A DNA stretch of 64,000 nucleotides from Isoetes taiwanensis (GCA_021234155.1 JAJEKV010000015.1:11060101-11124100), one strand, 5' to 3'; shown: positions 23,002 to 35,901, numbered from the stretch's first letter. Translations and numbers: made by a program. Notes: generated from the sequence alone by a model not told the origin.

Positions 23002-23685
23002 CATCGGCCACATGCTCGACCAGAGATAAATGAGAGTCAATTTGAGAGGAGAGACGAGGAGAGAGACACGAGAGTCGACTAAGTGGACTCTCGCATTGAG
23101 AGAAAATTTGCCCCCTAACTATTGTTAGGGGCATTCTCATTTAATTTTCTTCCGTTAAGGAGGTGACTCTAAGTTCATTTTTGGGTTTCCTGTAAAAATA
23201 TTCTGGCAGTCTGCCTTGCAGCTATGGCCGGCACAGCTATGGCGTCTACAGCCACCACAGTTATGGCCTTCGTAGCTATGGCCTTCGCATAGAGGGATTA
23301 TGACTCACAGTTATGGCCTTCGCATAGATGGATTAAGCAATTATGGCTCGCAGCCATGGCTCTACAATATGGCCTTTGGAAGGAATAGACAGATTCCAGA
23401 AATGCTCTTTCATAGAAGGGGGATAGGCGAATTCAACCGTGAATATGCCCCTTATCCTAACGCTACGAAATCCACCAAATCAAAGTGCCCATTTTTTATA
23501 AGTGCCCAAACTGGAGAATACTTCAAATTAATTCAAAATCTAATGCATAGCTGTGCTGCAGCAGGCAATCAAACACATGGAAAATTGCCATCGAACCCAT
23601 TCTTAATGAAATAGATCTGAGTCCATATCTAAAGAGGATGACAATAATATAGGAAATTGCAATCTGGGCTTAGAAAAATTGGATC

Positions 23686-24510
23686 GAATATGTAGCAAAA
23701 TAACAGGGGGTTCCAGGGGTGTTTGATATAGATATAATTCTTGAAACCATAGACCATATCCCTAAAACAATTCAATGGGTTATTATAAAAAAAAAACATA
23801 GATTTAAGATAAAAAAATAGTCACATTAGCTCACTAGTTAGATTGGTTAAAGTAGTCTTATTAGGACATTGAGTTATTTTAGTAGAGGTTCGAATCCCCG
23901 TATTTCATATTCTAAAAGCTTAAATGAAACCGTATAGAGGCACGACATACCATCAAAACCTTAGGCAAACTCGTATTCGACATCTTAAAATCATAGGCGT
24001 CCCCAATCATAATTGAGCATAATCGAAACGAGAGGTGTCCAGAGGCTCATCCGACGACTGTGGTAGTCCAGGGTGCACCTCGTTTAGAATATGTAGCAAA
24101 ATAACAGGGGGTTCCAGGGGGATTTGATATAGATATAATTCTTGAAACCATAGACCATATCCCTAAAACAATTCAATGGGTTATTATAAAAAAAAAAACA
24201 TAGATTTAAGATAAAAAATAGTCACATTAGCTCACTAGTTAGATTGGTTAAAGTAGTCTTATTAGGACATTGAGTTATTTTAGTAGAGGTTCGAATCCCC
24301 GTATTTCATAAACCGTATAGAGGCACGATATACCATCAAAACCTTAGGCAAACTCGTATTCGACATCTTAAAATCATAGGCGTCCCCAATTATAATTGAG
24401 CATAATCAAAACGAGAGGTGTCCAGAGGCTCCAACATACAGTCTGGGCCGTAGGATTGACAGATCCGACGACTGTGGTAGTCCAGGGTGCACCTCGTTTA
24501 GAATATGTAG
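23686..24510 (+). mobile_element. Tandemly duplicated tRNA-derived SINE-like unit
   Basis: Two near-identical units start at 23686 and 24087, and the beginning of a third copy follows at 24501. The period is 401 and then 414 bases because of a 33-base insertion in the second unit. Each holds Pol III promoter-like sequence: a degenerate A box TTAGCTCACTAGTTAGATTGG (23826, 24228) and a perfect B box GGTTCGAATCC (23887-23897, 24288-24298), about 60 bases apart. The tRNA-like part cannot fold as a regular tRNA, so a SINE or tRNA relic is preferred. The rest of 23002-25043 has no recognisable gene. Confidence 0.6.
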
Positions 24511-25040
24511 CAAAATCGAAATAGAGCTTCAAAGGGGTTGAATGCGCCGGAGGATTCGAAACTGTTTCAATACTATGGCTCAAAAGCTATATAGAAACAG
24601 GGCTATAATCAACTATAAACAGAGCTTAAACAATTAAGCCTAGGGAATAAAACCGGGAAAGGGGCAAAACACTTCTTATGCTTATTTCTTTCAGATTAAC
24701 AAGACCCAAGAACAAAATGCTATAAAATCTAAGACTAAGGACAGAAACATGCACTTTGAGCTTGATTTTCTGACATATAGTCGCTGCCATAGCCGTCAGA
24801 CCAATAAGCGTTGCCCTGTTCAGTTCGTCGCCACAGTAAAGCACAGGACGGGAAAAAAAAAGTAAGGGATCTCGGAAAATTTTTTGGTAAGAAAAAATAG
24901 AGGTTTTTCGTCTTTTCCCTTTAACGGGCATGGTTAAGCGATGAGAGATTATTATCTCTCATAATCTCTCACGCTATACGGTATAAAAATTGTCTCTCGC
25001 CGTATAGCACGAGAGACAATTTTTTATCCATCATGTGGCC

Positions 25041-25191
<151 letters not shown>

Positions 25192-25205
25192 ATTATGTCT
25201 ATGGG

Positions 25206-25220
25206 AGGCCTCAAAGGCCT
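25206..25220 (-). other. 3'-terminal stem-loop of LINE 2
   Basis: AGGCC pairs with GGCCT around a 5-nt loop, 17 bases from the GA tract. Its third base pair is G-C where LINE 1 has A-T, a compensatory difference that supports RNA folding. Confidence 0.6.
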
Positions 25221-25590
25221 ATTAGACAAAACCACTTAAACATCTTCATAAAATAATAGATGAGTTTCCAAATCCTCATCTAGCTCATCACTCTCACTCA
25301 AACTATCTGAATTATCAACATTAACAAGAAGTGTAAGAACTTAAACAAAGTATCCCCATGTTGGAGAAGTTCAATCAAATATTTTCCCAACATATCACTA
25401 TTAAGTGTAAAAAGAGTGGGTAGATCGTTATAATGAATACCGTGTTTATCTCAATTGCTTCATAGGCCCTACATCGGCAATGTATGATCTTCATTCTCCA
25501 CCGGTTTGAGTCACATACCTTGCAAAGTATCTTTGATCTCGTGGTATGATATGCCCCCATCTCCCCACTTCTACTCCCAAATGGTGGGAG

Positions 25591-28527
25591 CTAAGACGGA
25601 TCCCCGCAGATAGAATGTCTCTTTTGTATTGAAATATTTTCCTGTAAGTGTGTAGATGGTGTCAAATTCGGATTTATGCTTTGCTTGTATAAGATCATCT
25701 TAGTTTTGGGCTGCCTCCACATCTTCATAAGTATCTTCTTAGAGATCCATTGTCTTAGATCCGAGTCAACCAAGATCACTTCATCCCATTGGATATCCCA
25801 TTTTTGGAGCCATTTTGTTACATCATGTAATAATCCTTTCTCTTTACTTGATATCAAAGCTTTGTGAGCAAGCCGAGATTCATCCAATGCCAACACCTTC
25901 TTGAGGTACATAATACACCTCAAAATAGCTTCTCCCTCAAGTGGCATTAGCCCACTTTCCGTCAACATCATAGGGTAAGGTGTTTGAGCTTTCACTCCCA
26001 ACTCAAGCCTTAAGAACTTCTTCAAGACTTGTTCTATATCATCCCATAGACATTGCGGAATGCTTGGCCCCCAAATTTCAGATCCATATAGGAATACACT
26101 TTGCACAAGTGGTGATATGTTTTTTACTTTAAGGTTCCAAGACCATAAATGAGACCTCCTACACATGCTATGCAACACATATAAGGCTCTTTGCCCTCCA
26201 TCAACTCGTTGTGAAATACACATATTCCATCTATGATTCCTGCTGAAAATAAGGCCCAAGTATTTATAAGAATCACATATACTCACAAGACTCCCTTTAT
26301 ATCTGAAAATAGGTTCCTGTTTGAGAGCACCAACCGTCATAACACTTGTCTTGTCTAAGTTCACTTGCATGCCTGTTTGATCACAAAATGCAGCCAATCC
26401 ATCTAGGTGTTTTTGCATGTGTTCTTTTGATCTTGCAAATATAACAACATCATCGGCATACATCAATAACTGTACAATGTAGCCATGTACTTCAGTACCT
26501 CCTGGGCAATTATTATGTAGCCAAGCCTCTAGACCATCAATGAACAAGCCAAATAAGGTGGGAGACATCGGGCAACCCTGTTTCACTCCAATGTCACTTT
26601 CTACATGGGCTGAAACATCTAATGAAAAAGGTTGTGATAATTCTACAAGCACCTTATCATAGAGCACACTGCAGTTCTAAGCTCAAGTGGCACATTAAAA
26701 GCGTTTCTAGTCTTTCCCCATAATTGCACACGGAACCTTATCAAAGGCCTTTTAAAGTCAACGAATGCCACATACACTGGTTTTTTGTTCCTTTAACATT
26801 ATCAAAGACCGTTTCAACACCAACAAGTGGTCCAATGTGGATCTGCCCGCCTAAAACCAGCTTTAATTCTTGCCCTTTTGATTGACTTCTGCCCATAAGC
26901 TCAATTTTTTCTCCAAAATAGATGCAAAAAGTTTTGAGAACAAATTACTTACCAGAATTGTTCTATAGTTACTTGCATCTTGTCTAGATCCCCCTTTGAA
27001 TATCGGCACCACTCTGTTCCTGCACCAATCAAACGGGAAGCCTTGTGCCAATGCAAGGTTAAACATGCGAGTAATGATAGGAACAACACTTGGACCTGCC
27101 CATTTTAGATGTTCAGCACTAAGAGAATTCAGATCTGGTGCTTTACCATTTGATAACGATGTAATGCCATCCTTTACCTCCTCCTCTTTAATTACCAATG
27201 TCGATCTCACAATGTTTGTGTTGGCTGCTGCATTATGGTAGAGAGCCATTACATATTGCCATAGCTCCTCTGCTTCAAGTGGAATATCATTGCTTTTAGT
27301 CTTCTTAAGGCCATTCCAGAAAAGTTTAGGCTCGTCTAGATATCTTTGACACAAAATCTGCTGCCTTTGCTTGATATATTGCCTTTTCTTACACCTTATA
27401 ACACGCTTATAGCGCTGTTTATAGTGCATTTTAAGATGTTGATCACATGTTTGCCAATCGACGCTTAGCATCTCTCAAGATTCTCGGTCGAACCATGCTC
27501 TACATGGTAGGCCTCTGCGTGCTCTTTGAGAGATAAAGATCTCCCGTGGCCGCATCCTCTAAAAGCTTGACTAGTTGGTCGTTCATGGCATTCGGACCCC
27601 CCTTCCCATTGTAAATTGGCTGCCTTGTCTTCAACACAAGAGCGGATGCGATTATGGAGATGAGGCTTCAGAAAATATTTCTTTTGCTTATATTGATCTT
27701 TGATAACATGTCGGTCAACCTTTAGAGAGAAATGCAATGGGTTATGGTCTGATTCAAGTTCTTCATTCCCTACTGTAAAATCGATGACGTCACACAATGA
27801 TTCTTACGCCATAACTAAATAATCTCTGACAAGACTCCTTGCTTTAGACAAGTGTTATTTATGGAATGAGGAAATCTGTCCAGCCCATTACATATTATCA
27901 AATTTATACCGCCACATAAAATTCAGAAACTTGCCAACACTTTTTAGTGACAAGTTAGATCCTTTGACTTCTCCTTCCCCGAGATTTGCATATCATGATC
28001 GTCCATCTCTTCCAGCCACAATGGGTCCTTATCCCCTGTGAGTGAAGCAGTCTGTAGAGTGCCAATCCTACTATTAAAATCACCCGCCAATATTATCTTG
28101 CCTCGTGCTTGGAAATCCATGATGTCCTGTTCCAAAGCAAAGAACAAGTCATCCTGAGATGCATCAGTTACTGAATATGTTTTTGTGTGCTTGGGAGCAA
28201 AATAACATACTGCCATGAAATACGGGATATGTGATCCTTTTATTTCCAGCCAAATGTACTGTTGGTTCTTATCCTTTCTAATACCTGTGATTAAATCTTT
28301 GCATGCTGGTCTAACAAAGCAAGCTAGGCCACCATTGCCAGTTTCTGTGTCTCTGAATCTTATATTTTTCACTGAATATATCATCTCGAATCCCTCAATA
28401 TCCGGAAGAGCATACATATCATGTTCCTTAGTTTCCACGAAACACATAACATCCACTTTCTCTAGAATTGTGTACATGCTAAGAACTTTGTCAATAGATC
28501 ACCTAAGTTAATATTCCGGACAGCTAT
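25591..28527 (-). pseudogene. LINE 2 ORF2: endonuclease and reverse transcriptase with frameshifts
   Basis: The endonuclease starts with RIAVRNINLG (28527) and carries FVETKEHD, KGSHIPYFMAVCYFAP, ILAGDFNSRIG and, after a break at ~27940, NEELESDHNPLHFSL. RT follows with PIFKGGSRQDASNYRTI, a broken VAFVDFKKAFDKVP region (~26760), GVKQGCPMSPTLFGLFIDGLE and the intact catalytic QLLMYADDVVIFA. The thumb region runs to 25591. A C-terminal Cys/His segment (LCKVCDSNRWRMKIIHCRCRAYE) continues in another frame to about 25400. Frames change near 27940, 27470, 26862-26668 and 25591. Both catalytic Asp of YADD remain. Confidence 0.88.
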
Positions 28528-28548
28528 TCGTAAGCCTCCCGCAAGTAC

Positions 28549-29258
28549 CTATTCAAAAACAACCTTCCCTTTGAGCCATTTCACCTTTCGGTTATTTTGT
28601 TTTGCCTCTTTAAACTTTGCCACTCCTCGCTTTTTTTCACAACTGAATCGATCTTTTGTAAGATCATCGTTAACCCAAATGAATTTGCCTTTCAATGTAT
28701 GCCTCTGCTTTAAAACCTGAAACCTATCCTCTTTATTGACAAATTTAACCAAAATATGCCTTGTTCCATGATCACGTGAACCAATTCTGAAAGCTTCAGC
28801 AAATCCAGTTGTTACTTGCATTTCTTCTGCGAAAAATTTTGAAACTACCTCTTTTCAGATTCTCCTTGTCCTGCTTTCGTGCAAGCCTACCTGGTCGAAG
28901 ATTTAAAGCCCTTTGCTTTCCGTTCTGTGTCTCCACATATGATTCAAATGCTTGCTTTAATTCATAGAACTCTAGTGCATGCTGTTCTTCAATTCTTGTC
29001 TCCTGTAATTCAACAATTTCAGATTTTACCTGGTCAATCTCAGCTCGCATCTCCTGGAAGTTTGTTTTCAGTGATTCATTCTCAGCCCGAAGGTGTTGGA
29101 TTTCTGCCATTAATTTCTCCTCACGAGATGCTGCCTCCTGCCTCCTGCCTGAATGCTATGAGTTCATTCAGAATAGTACTCAACGAAATTTCCTCTGCTT
29201 GCTCTGAGTTGGAATCTTCCTCTCTGCCTTTTGCTGCAGTCCGCTTCTTCCGTGCCAT
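28549..29258 (-). pseudogene. LINE 2 ORF1: coiled-coil RNA-binding protein
   Basis: From ATG 29258 (MARKKRTAAKGREEDS) a Glu/Gln-rich coiled coil (HLRAENESLKTNFQEMRAEI, QVKSEIVELQETR) is followed by a basic linker. Next comes a C-terminal region, AEAFRIGSRDHGTRHILVKF with NDDLTKDR, that resembles the RNA-binding and C-terminal domains of L1-type ORF1 proteins. These form trimers and package LINE RNA. Two lesions are visible: a 7-base duplication (CTGCCTC twice, ~29137-29150) that shifts the frame, and a second shift near 28815. ORF1 ends only ~20 bases before the ORF2 reading. Confidence 0.75.
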
Positions 29259-29495
29259 TGTCGGGTAGCAGCCATGAACTTGCAACCAAGTCACCGGAGA
29301 GCAACTGCTGAAAATACCCGATCGGAAAATTACAATTACAGATACCTAAACATATCCAAACCTGGTCAGTTATATACTGTTAAAAAGGTCTCGGAATCAG
29401 CTTTCCAAAGAGCCCAAGCACGTGCCAATCTGACACTCTGGAAGAGAGTTATGGCCTGTTGAACTTTCACCTCTGAAACCCTAGCGTCCAGCGTC

Positions 29496-29711
<216 letters not shown>

Positions 29712-29714
29712 CAT

Positions 29715-30898
29715 GGCCTGTTTCATAGTAATATATTGGTGGAGGGTCGTCTTCAATTGGCAGCATATCCCAGCCCTTGTCTTCCATTATACAAAAGTTC
29801 CAAAGAACACAACATGCATGTATGATCTTGGAGGCTTTGCCAACATTACATGCAAGTGTTTCAGAATTCTAAATTTTTCCTTCACAATGCCAAATCCATT
29901 TTCTACACACACTCTACCCTACAGATCCTTTTGTTAAACTTACCATATGCACCCTGATTTTGAGGAAAAACTTTAAGGAGAAAGGGCCTGCTAGAATAAG
30001 TTGAATCACCTAATAGTAATGGTGGAATAGTTACCTGAACTTCCTGGTCAGTAGGCTGCCCCTTCTTCAGTTTTCTGCCACTCAGAGTCACCACAGGTTC
30101 TTGTAAAATTTGTTTTGAAGCAATTTTATTATAAATGGAGCTCTTCTTAAACTGGTTGGAATCATGGACTGAACCTATTCTAGTTACACAAACATTTATA
30201 AACAATCTGCTATGTGTAACAATTCCTTGCATGAGACATGAGTGCCTCTTATGTCTGCCGTAATAGTCTTCCCCATTGTCCTTTTTTTTGGGTTTCCTTC
30301 ATAAAAAAATATGGGAACCGTCAACTGCACCATATATATTGGGCAACCCAGTTGCATCATGGAATTCCTTAATACACTGAGTTAATCTTGCTCCTGTAGG
30401 TATTGCAACAAACCGTTTGTACAGCATTGTCTTCGAAGCCAATACAAGCGTGACTTTCTTGGTATATTTCTGCACTATTGCTTTCCCAACATAAAATCTC
30501 TGTCCAACATGTAAGGGCATATCCCCGTGTGCTAGAAAATACAGAACCATAGCAACTGCTTTTCTTGGATCAACAGGGGGCCTTACTTTAATCCCGGGCC
30601 TGACAAGATAAGGCACAATTAAACCTACCAGTCTCTCAAATGTGGCTCTCTTCATCCTGTAAAATTGGTGCCACATATCGTCTTTGAAGGATGGCAGACA
30701 ATTCCAAGAATGGTTATCGATATTATCCCACTGTGTTCTTTGCCTTGGAGCAATCCAAAATCTTCTTGGTGGTCTTCTAACCCTACTGGAACCCGCAACC
30801 ATTAAAGTTGCAGATGCGCAAAAAAACATACCATTGTTATCTTCTAAAACCTCATCATCGAACAGGGTCATTGGGTCTTCGAGCTCGTTGAGTTCCAA
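29715..30898 (-). pseudogene. PIF/Harbinger transposase (DDE_Tnp_4 type)
   Basis: From ATG 30898 the ORF reads MELNELEDPMTLFDDEV and continues through RPPRRFWIAPRQRTQWDN and an HTH-like region (FYRMKRATFERLVGLIVPYL; PRKAVAMVLYFLAHGD) to the first catalytic Asp in IYGAVDGSHI (~30320). A slip in an A/T run near 30300 shifts the frame. The reading resumes with DYYGRHKRHS, RIGSVHDSNQFKKSSIYNK, the second Asp in LLLGDSTYSSRPF, and, after another shift near 29915, the Glu in VENGFGIVKEKFRIL. It ends with NFCIMEDKGWDMLPIEDDPP next to a GA tract. Harbinger elements also need a Myb-like partner protein and TIRs; neither was found. Few lesions suggest that inactivation is fairly recent. Confidence 0.85.
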
Positions 30899-31314
30899 AG
30901 AGCTGCAAAAAATATCTCACGTAATGCAAATTAGTGTCAAAGCCCGAAAAAGCATGGCAATCATGCCAAGAATGACCGGATCCATGGTTTAGTGGCCGAA
31001 TCGAAAAGCCCGGGAGGCAAAACTAGAAATGAAATATCCCACATAGACCGCCAAACCAAGGAAAAAAAGGCTTGAATATCCCACAATTTGGCCTCAATGG
31101 AACGCTACTTACGAATTATCCCACAAAGAGTTCGTCGGCCGGAATGGATCCACGATCGAAAATTCGGCAAACAGCAAAAATTCTGCCCATAACCGAGGCT
31201 GTTAAGCCTCGAGAGACAATTGTCTCTCCTCTCCTCCCAAAACAATACGTACATTTAGGGGAGGAACCGTATGTGACGAGAGATGGATTTTTTACGAGCA
31301 TGTGGGCCGCATTT

Positions 31315-31317
<3 letters not shown>

Positions 31318-31397
<80 letters not shown>
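31318..31397. repeat. (GA)n microsatellite, 80 bases
   Basis: Pure GA repeat preceded by GAGCATGTGGGCCGCATTTT, which is similar to the sequence before the GA tract at 25044. No LINE directly abuts it: LINE 3 ends about 80 bases away in a poly-T run. Confidence 0.97.
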
Positions 31398-31399
<2 letters not shown>

Positions 31400-31479
31400 T
31401 TCTTCAGTTTTGGAATCCATTCAAATCTTTATCTATGACATTATTGCACGATAGGGAAGAGGTTAAATCCTCTGAGTTT

Positions 31480-34015
31480 TTTTTTTTGAAGAATATAAGA
31501 ATATATTAAACCACTAGAATGCGATCAAGTACAATGATAAGTGTGGTGCTAAGAAATGAAGCGCCCATCATGATCCACAATCTGTAGGAATGTCGACCAA
31601 ATTTCCCGCTTAACTATGCCAGACAAGCTTGAGACTTGGTAAGCCTGCCACAACTTATGCCTCAAGATCGGAACCAACCGAAAAGGGCTAAGCAATCGCA
31701 TTTCGAAGACCTTCGCTTCTCCGCCTTTTCCAAATCAGCCACGGCCAAGCTCTTGATAAATGAAATGCCCGCCAACACCGCCCACACCGCTAGGAAGGAC
31801 TCCCAAGAGAATCTTCTGACTGCATAGTGAAGTCCCAAAGAGGGCTCTCACCCAGGACCAAGCTGCCCCTACCTCTGTGCATAGGACAAAGCAGTGCTCA
31901 ATGGTCTCACGTCGCCTCCCACATAAAGGGCATGTTTCCGCTACCTGAGGCTTGAACCTGTGGACTCGGACATTCACCCTGAGGCTACGGTGCAAGATCT
32001 GCCACAAAAGGGTACGGATTTTAGGAGGAGGCAATGTATTCCACGCCCACTTCCACATGTCGGGCCACTTACTCCCTGGAAGCTTAAGCGACCACTTATC
32101 CGAAGGCGGCAACGTGTCCTGAAGCGCTAGGAGCCCATAAGCCGATGCTACAAACTGAGATGCATCAAGTCCACTATGCGACTTCCAAACGCGATTGACT
32201 TGAGAAGACAACTGCAATGGAATAGCATTGGCAATTCTGGCCCAACTCCGTATGTCCCACCGCTGAAGGCCAAATCTCTCCCTAAAAAACTCCCACGGCG
32301 CCAGATGACCCTCCCAATACCAGTCACGGATGGATGTTACCCCTGCAGCAATCCATCGGCGCTGAGTACCTGAGTGTAGGGAAGAGGCCAAGGGAGATGC
32401 CGAGTCCAAGGGTACCCAGGGAAAGGGCGATGAGGCTACCATACACCTGCTAGGGTCCAAGGAAAAGAGAACCTTGACCACCTTCCAGGCCTTCAGGAGA
32501 CCCTTAAGAAAAGGCGAAGCATGAGGGAACGGCCGCAAATCCTCAAACAAAGCCCATGGCAACTGAGCCGGAATAGCTGGCTTTCTAAACACAATAGAGT
32601 GACGAAGCGACTGTGCCAACAGAGCCAAACCTGGGGATTGTTGCTCCTGCAACAACTGCCAGATGAATTTCGACACCAGAACCTTCGTGTGCAATGACAC
32701 ATCAAGCATACCCAAGCCCCCTGCCTGTCTGGGACGCACACATTTCCACCATGCGACCTTCACTGTAGCCCCCTCCTCATTTCCTCCCCAAACAAAATTG
32801 CGAATGGTGTTATCCAACTCCCTAACCACACTTTCTGGCGCAAGTATGCAGGAGGCTGCGTAAACATGAGTGCTACAGACATGGTCAGAATCCTATCAGC
32901 CATGGTGAGTTTACTTCCCCTCCACCAATTCAAATGCTGCTTAAGATTCTGTAATGTCTCCGCCCAAATTGCCCTAGCATAATACAACCTGTATTCAGCA
33001 GAGGATGCATCGCGTTATTCCCCAAAAGATCCACATACACCTGCACCACTGAGTCCCCCACCCATTCCCAGTACTTCTGAAAAAACTCCACTGGTATTCC
33101 ATCTAACCCTGGACACTTATTCCGAGCCAACAGGTGGCATGCGTCCCCCAACTCCTACCCTGTCAACGGCTCCTCTAAGCTCTGTCTTTGAAGGGCTGAG
33201 ATTCTTGGCGATACCTTGGCTAGCACCAGCTCTTGAAAAACACTCTGTGAGGGAAGCGGGCTCTCCTTGAAAAATGTTTCATAGTGCGCTGCTACAAAGG
33301 CCTTGATAGCATCTGGTTGCTGCAACAACACTCCCTGGGGTGTAACTATGTCCGCCATGGCTGCTGCATACTTCTTCTGGTGGGCTGCTCGGAAAAAGAC
33401 TTTAGAGCAAGTGTCAGACTGCTTCAGCCACGTCAAACCCGCTTTGACCCTGGCCTGCGACACCTTGGCCTCCTCCTCAACCTCGATCTGACAAAGCACC
33501 TGCTGCTCACGCAAGCCATCAGAGACCCGCCCTCTAAGAGACTCCAGTTCCGCATATAAGGCATCCAACCTGCGACGCTGAGCCAAAGCCTTTTGCCGCC
33601 CCAATTCTTTCGCAAACTGTTTTACCCTAGCCAATGCTGTAACCATTGCACTCATTTCGCTATCCTGACTGAATATCTGCTGCCAAATGAGCTTACAGCC
33701 GGCTGTGAACTCTGGATCGTGAAGAAAGGCTGTGTTAAGCTTAAAAACCGTCCTGAGAGGCCGCGGTGGGCGGTCATGAAGCCGCTGAATGATCTGGGGA
33801 GTGTGATCAGAGACAGAGGTGGCCAGAACATTCACCCTAGTGAAGGCTGGAGCATAATCCAAGACTGCTGGAGTGCCATAGACTCTATCCAGCCTAGAGT
33901 ATGCCCTACCATGCCCCAGCCAATTATTGCACCAAGTAAAACTCTGATCCCCGGGAAGCTCTGTCAAACCCCACTCCTGCTCTGAGTTGCTCTCAGATAG
34001 TGTGATGCTCCCCAC
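31480..34015 (-). mobile_element. LINE 3: L1-type non-LTR element, 5'-truncated, RT core deleted
   Basis: Read right to left it starts inside the endonuclease: ELPGDQSFTWCNNW, SRLDRVYGTP and SVSDHTPQII (34015-33780). A linker of about 200 residues ends QRQSLEEPLTG (33155). The RT begins LARNKCPGLDGIPVEFFQKY (~33140-33080) and then jumps at about 33000 to the thumb (LKQHLNWWRGSKLTMADRIL), so the YADD-containing core is deleted. The remainder contains WWKCVRPRQAGGLGMLDVSL and the C-terminal zf-RVT domain (WQILHRSLRVNVRVHRF; CPLCGRRRETIEHCFVLC). A poly-T run at 31480-31490 marks the poly(A) tail. This is an L1-like lineage, unlike LINEs 1 and 2. Confidence 0.85.
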
Positions 34016-34152
34016 AAAATATATGATGCCCCACCGTATACCTCATGGGAAACCCCCCATCCAGCAACATCTGTTGCACGGGCCCTATGTCTTTCCCGCG
34101 CTTGGGATGGCGAGGGCACGGAAAGGAGACATGAAGATGCCTTGCACGCCGC

Positions 34153-34590
34153 CTTCTATGGGCTCCTATAACAACTGAAGCATAAATACACCATTAGCAC
34201 TGGCACAATACAGTCGACTACCTCAAAGGGTAGCGCCATCCATCCAAAAATAGATCCATCATAGATATCAATATATTATCATCACATGAGCTTCTACCTA
34301 GGCTCAGACTCGTGGGAGAAAGTAGACTGACGGCTGGGATCTCAAAATAGAGCAGATCGAGATAGAACAATGGCTGGGCTAGCAATAGACAATGGCTAGG
34401 ATTGACCACTCCATTCGCCCCTCCTGTGCATACTATGCAGATGGCCTAAATCAAGCTCTATTCGTGACTATAACCCTACTGAACTCCCCAGAACAAGAGC
34501 CAGGTCAACATCTGCAACTCATGAGGGTCAGGGCAACACCATCGACCCAGGAAGTGTCAGACTCATACCCGACTCTCTCGAAGTGACCAG
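34153..34590 (+). repeat. Dispersed repeat, copy A
   Basis: Begins CTATGGGCTCCTATAACA and matches the sequence from 63525 to the window end in the same orientation at roughly 75-80% over matching blocks. The closest block is CAATGGCTAGGATTGACC through CCCCTCCTGTGCATACT. It contains no ORF of note and probably derives from a retrotransposon LTR or UTR. From 34600 to 35870 there is AT-rich DNA. Its only longer frame is an unrecognised 106-codon one at 35427-35747, which I do not support as a gene. Confidence 0.65.
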
Positions 34591-35873
34591 CTATAAACCT
34601 AGCTCTCTCCAAGTCTCCAGTAGCCGCGCTCAGCAGGGACTCCCTCTATCTTGCCATTGACTCCTTTATATGGTGCTCAGTCACTCCATAGCCTCCATAG
34701 CCTGGTGGGCTGTATGCACAGGCCACATATAATAGGAACCTACATAAACTTGTCCTACATAAACTCAAACTCTGTACAGAAAGCTAACTTTCTTACATAA
34801 TTTAACCTAGCAGGAATCATTAAGAAAAAATTAGTTTTCAGCCAGAAAAATGTGAAGAATTCCATGGTTTCTTACCGGAAAACTTTATTGAATTTTTTTT
34901 TCTATATTAGAAATTCTTGATTTCAACTGCAAGGGTTCCCTCGGAATTTGTCGTTCACTAAATACAGCAATACCATTTCTTAACCGACAGCTTCTTGTAG
35001 AACTTCAATCTTAACCGTTGATTTCAGATGCATCATTAGCCGTAATTGCCATCTACCCTGTGATAAACAGGCTACGAACTGTTTATCATGATAAACAGTC
35101 TGTAGATCATTTATCAGGACTAGAAGCTCCCATATCTCATATTCCAGCCTTGAAGAAGATTGTTCCATTGCAAAATCTCATCCTATTCTAGAATTTGGCA
35201 AAGATATGCCAGTAATAGGCGATGGAGAAGATTTTGCACTGATGTTATATCAAAAAAACCCAAATCTTTGAAAAGCTGCCTTCAAAGCCTTGGGGATTAG
35301 AAAACATTTCCATCGAAGATTAATCTTGGAACCATCTCTTCCCCCCCGAATCAAAGAGAAGCTCCATGCCATGGTTTGTACCACGCTAAGACCACTTCTC
35401 TGCCAAGGTGAAAGTGAAAAATCTGCTTGGACCACCTAGTTAAAGAGGTCAAACCCCCTATCATCGCTCATTACGGCAAAAATTTGGGCGTAATAGACGT
35501 GAGGTGGGGTATTCTGCGCCGGAGGCCTCGAGGCAGCATCACCAGCCAAGCTGCGAGTGCCACCGAGGCTGTGTATGCTGCGAAGAGACTCTACGAGGGC
35601 GGAATGCCCCTCCCCCTGTTGATTATGAGACGTAATAAACACTTAGTGCAAGTTAAGTTAAATATCCTGTTTTCAGCTGTACATCATTCCCTCTCTTGGC
35701 TATGGCGAGCACTGAACAGAAACCATAAAAGCTTTAAAAAACAATAGAACCTGTAGCTATCCAGATCAAAGCCCAGAATCAAGGAGAAGAAGCTTGGATT
35801 GAGAGTATCATAAGTATGATCTTGGTTACATAAAGCATTAGACATAGACATAAACAACCTTCTTTTAATATAA

Positions 35874-35901
35874 CTAGTTATTGTGCCCGGCGTTGCCGGG
35901 C
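35874..35901 (-). mobile_element. Helitron 3' terminus (hairpin plus CTAG)
   Basis: On the minus strand GCCCGGC-AAC-GCCGGGC (35901-35885) is followed by ACAATAA and CTAG (35877-35874), then T. A short GC-rich hairpin seven bases before CTAG/CTRR is the hallmark of plant Helitron 3' ends, which insert at AT. The element would extend to higher coordinates. A degenerate copy of the hairpin (one stem mismatch) lies at 36831-36847. Confidence 0.65.

Noticed and set aside
23820-23910. A functional tRNA gene
   Set aside because: The B box is perfect, but the D-arm, anticodon arm and acceptor stem cannot be folded normally, and the sequence lies in a 400-base repeated unit.
35427-35747. 106-codon open frame as a protein gene
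   Set aside because: No domain, no splice or promoter signal, and no length conservation could be inferred; it may be chance.
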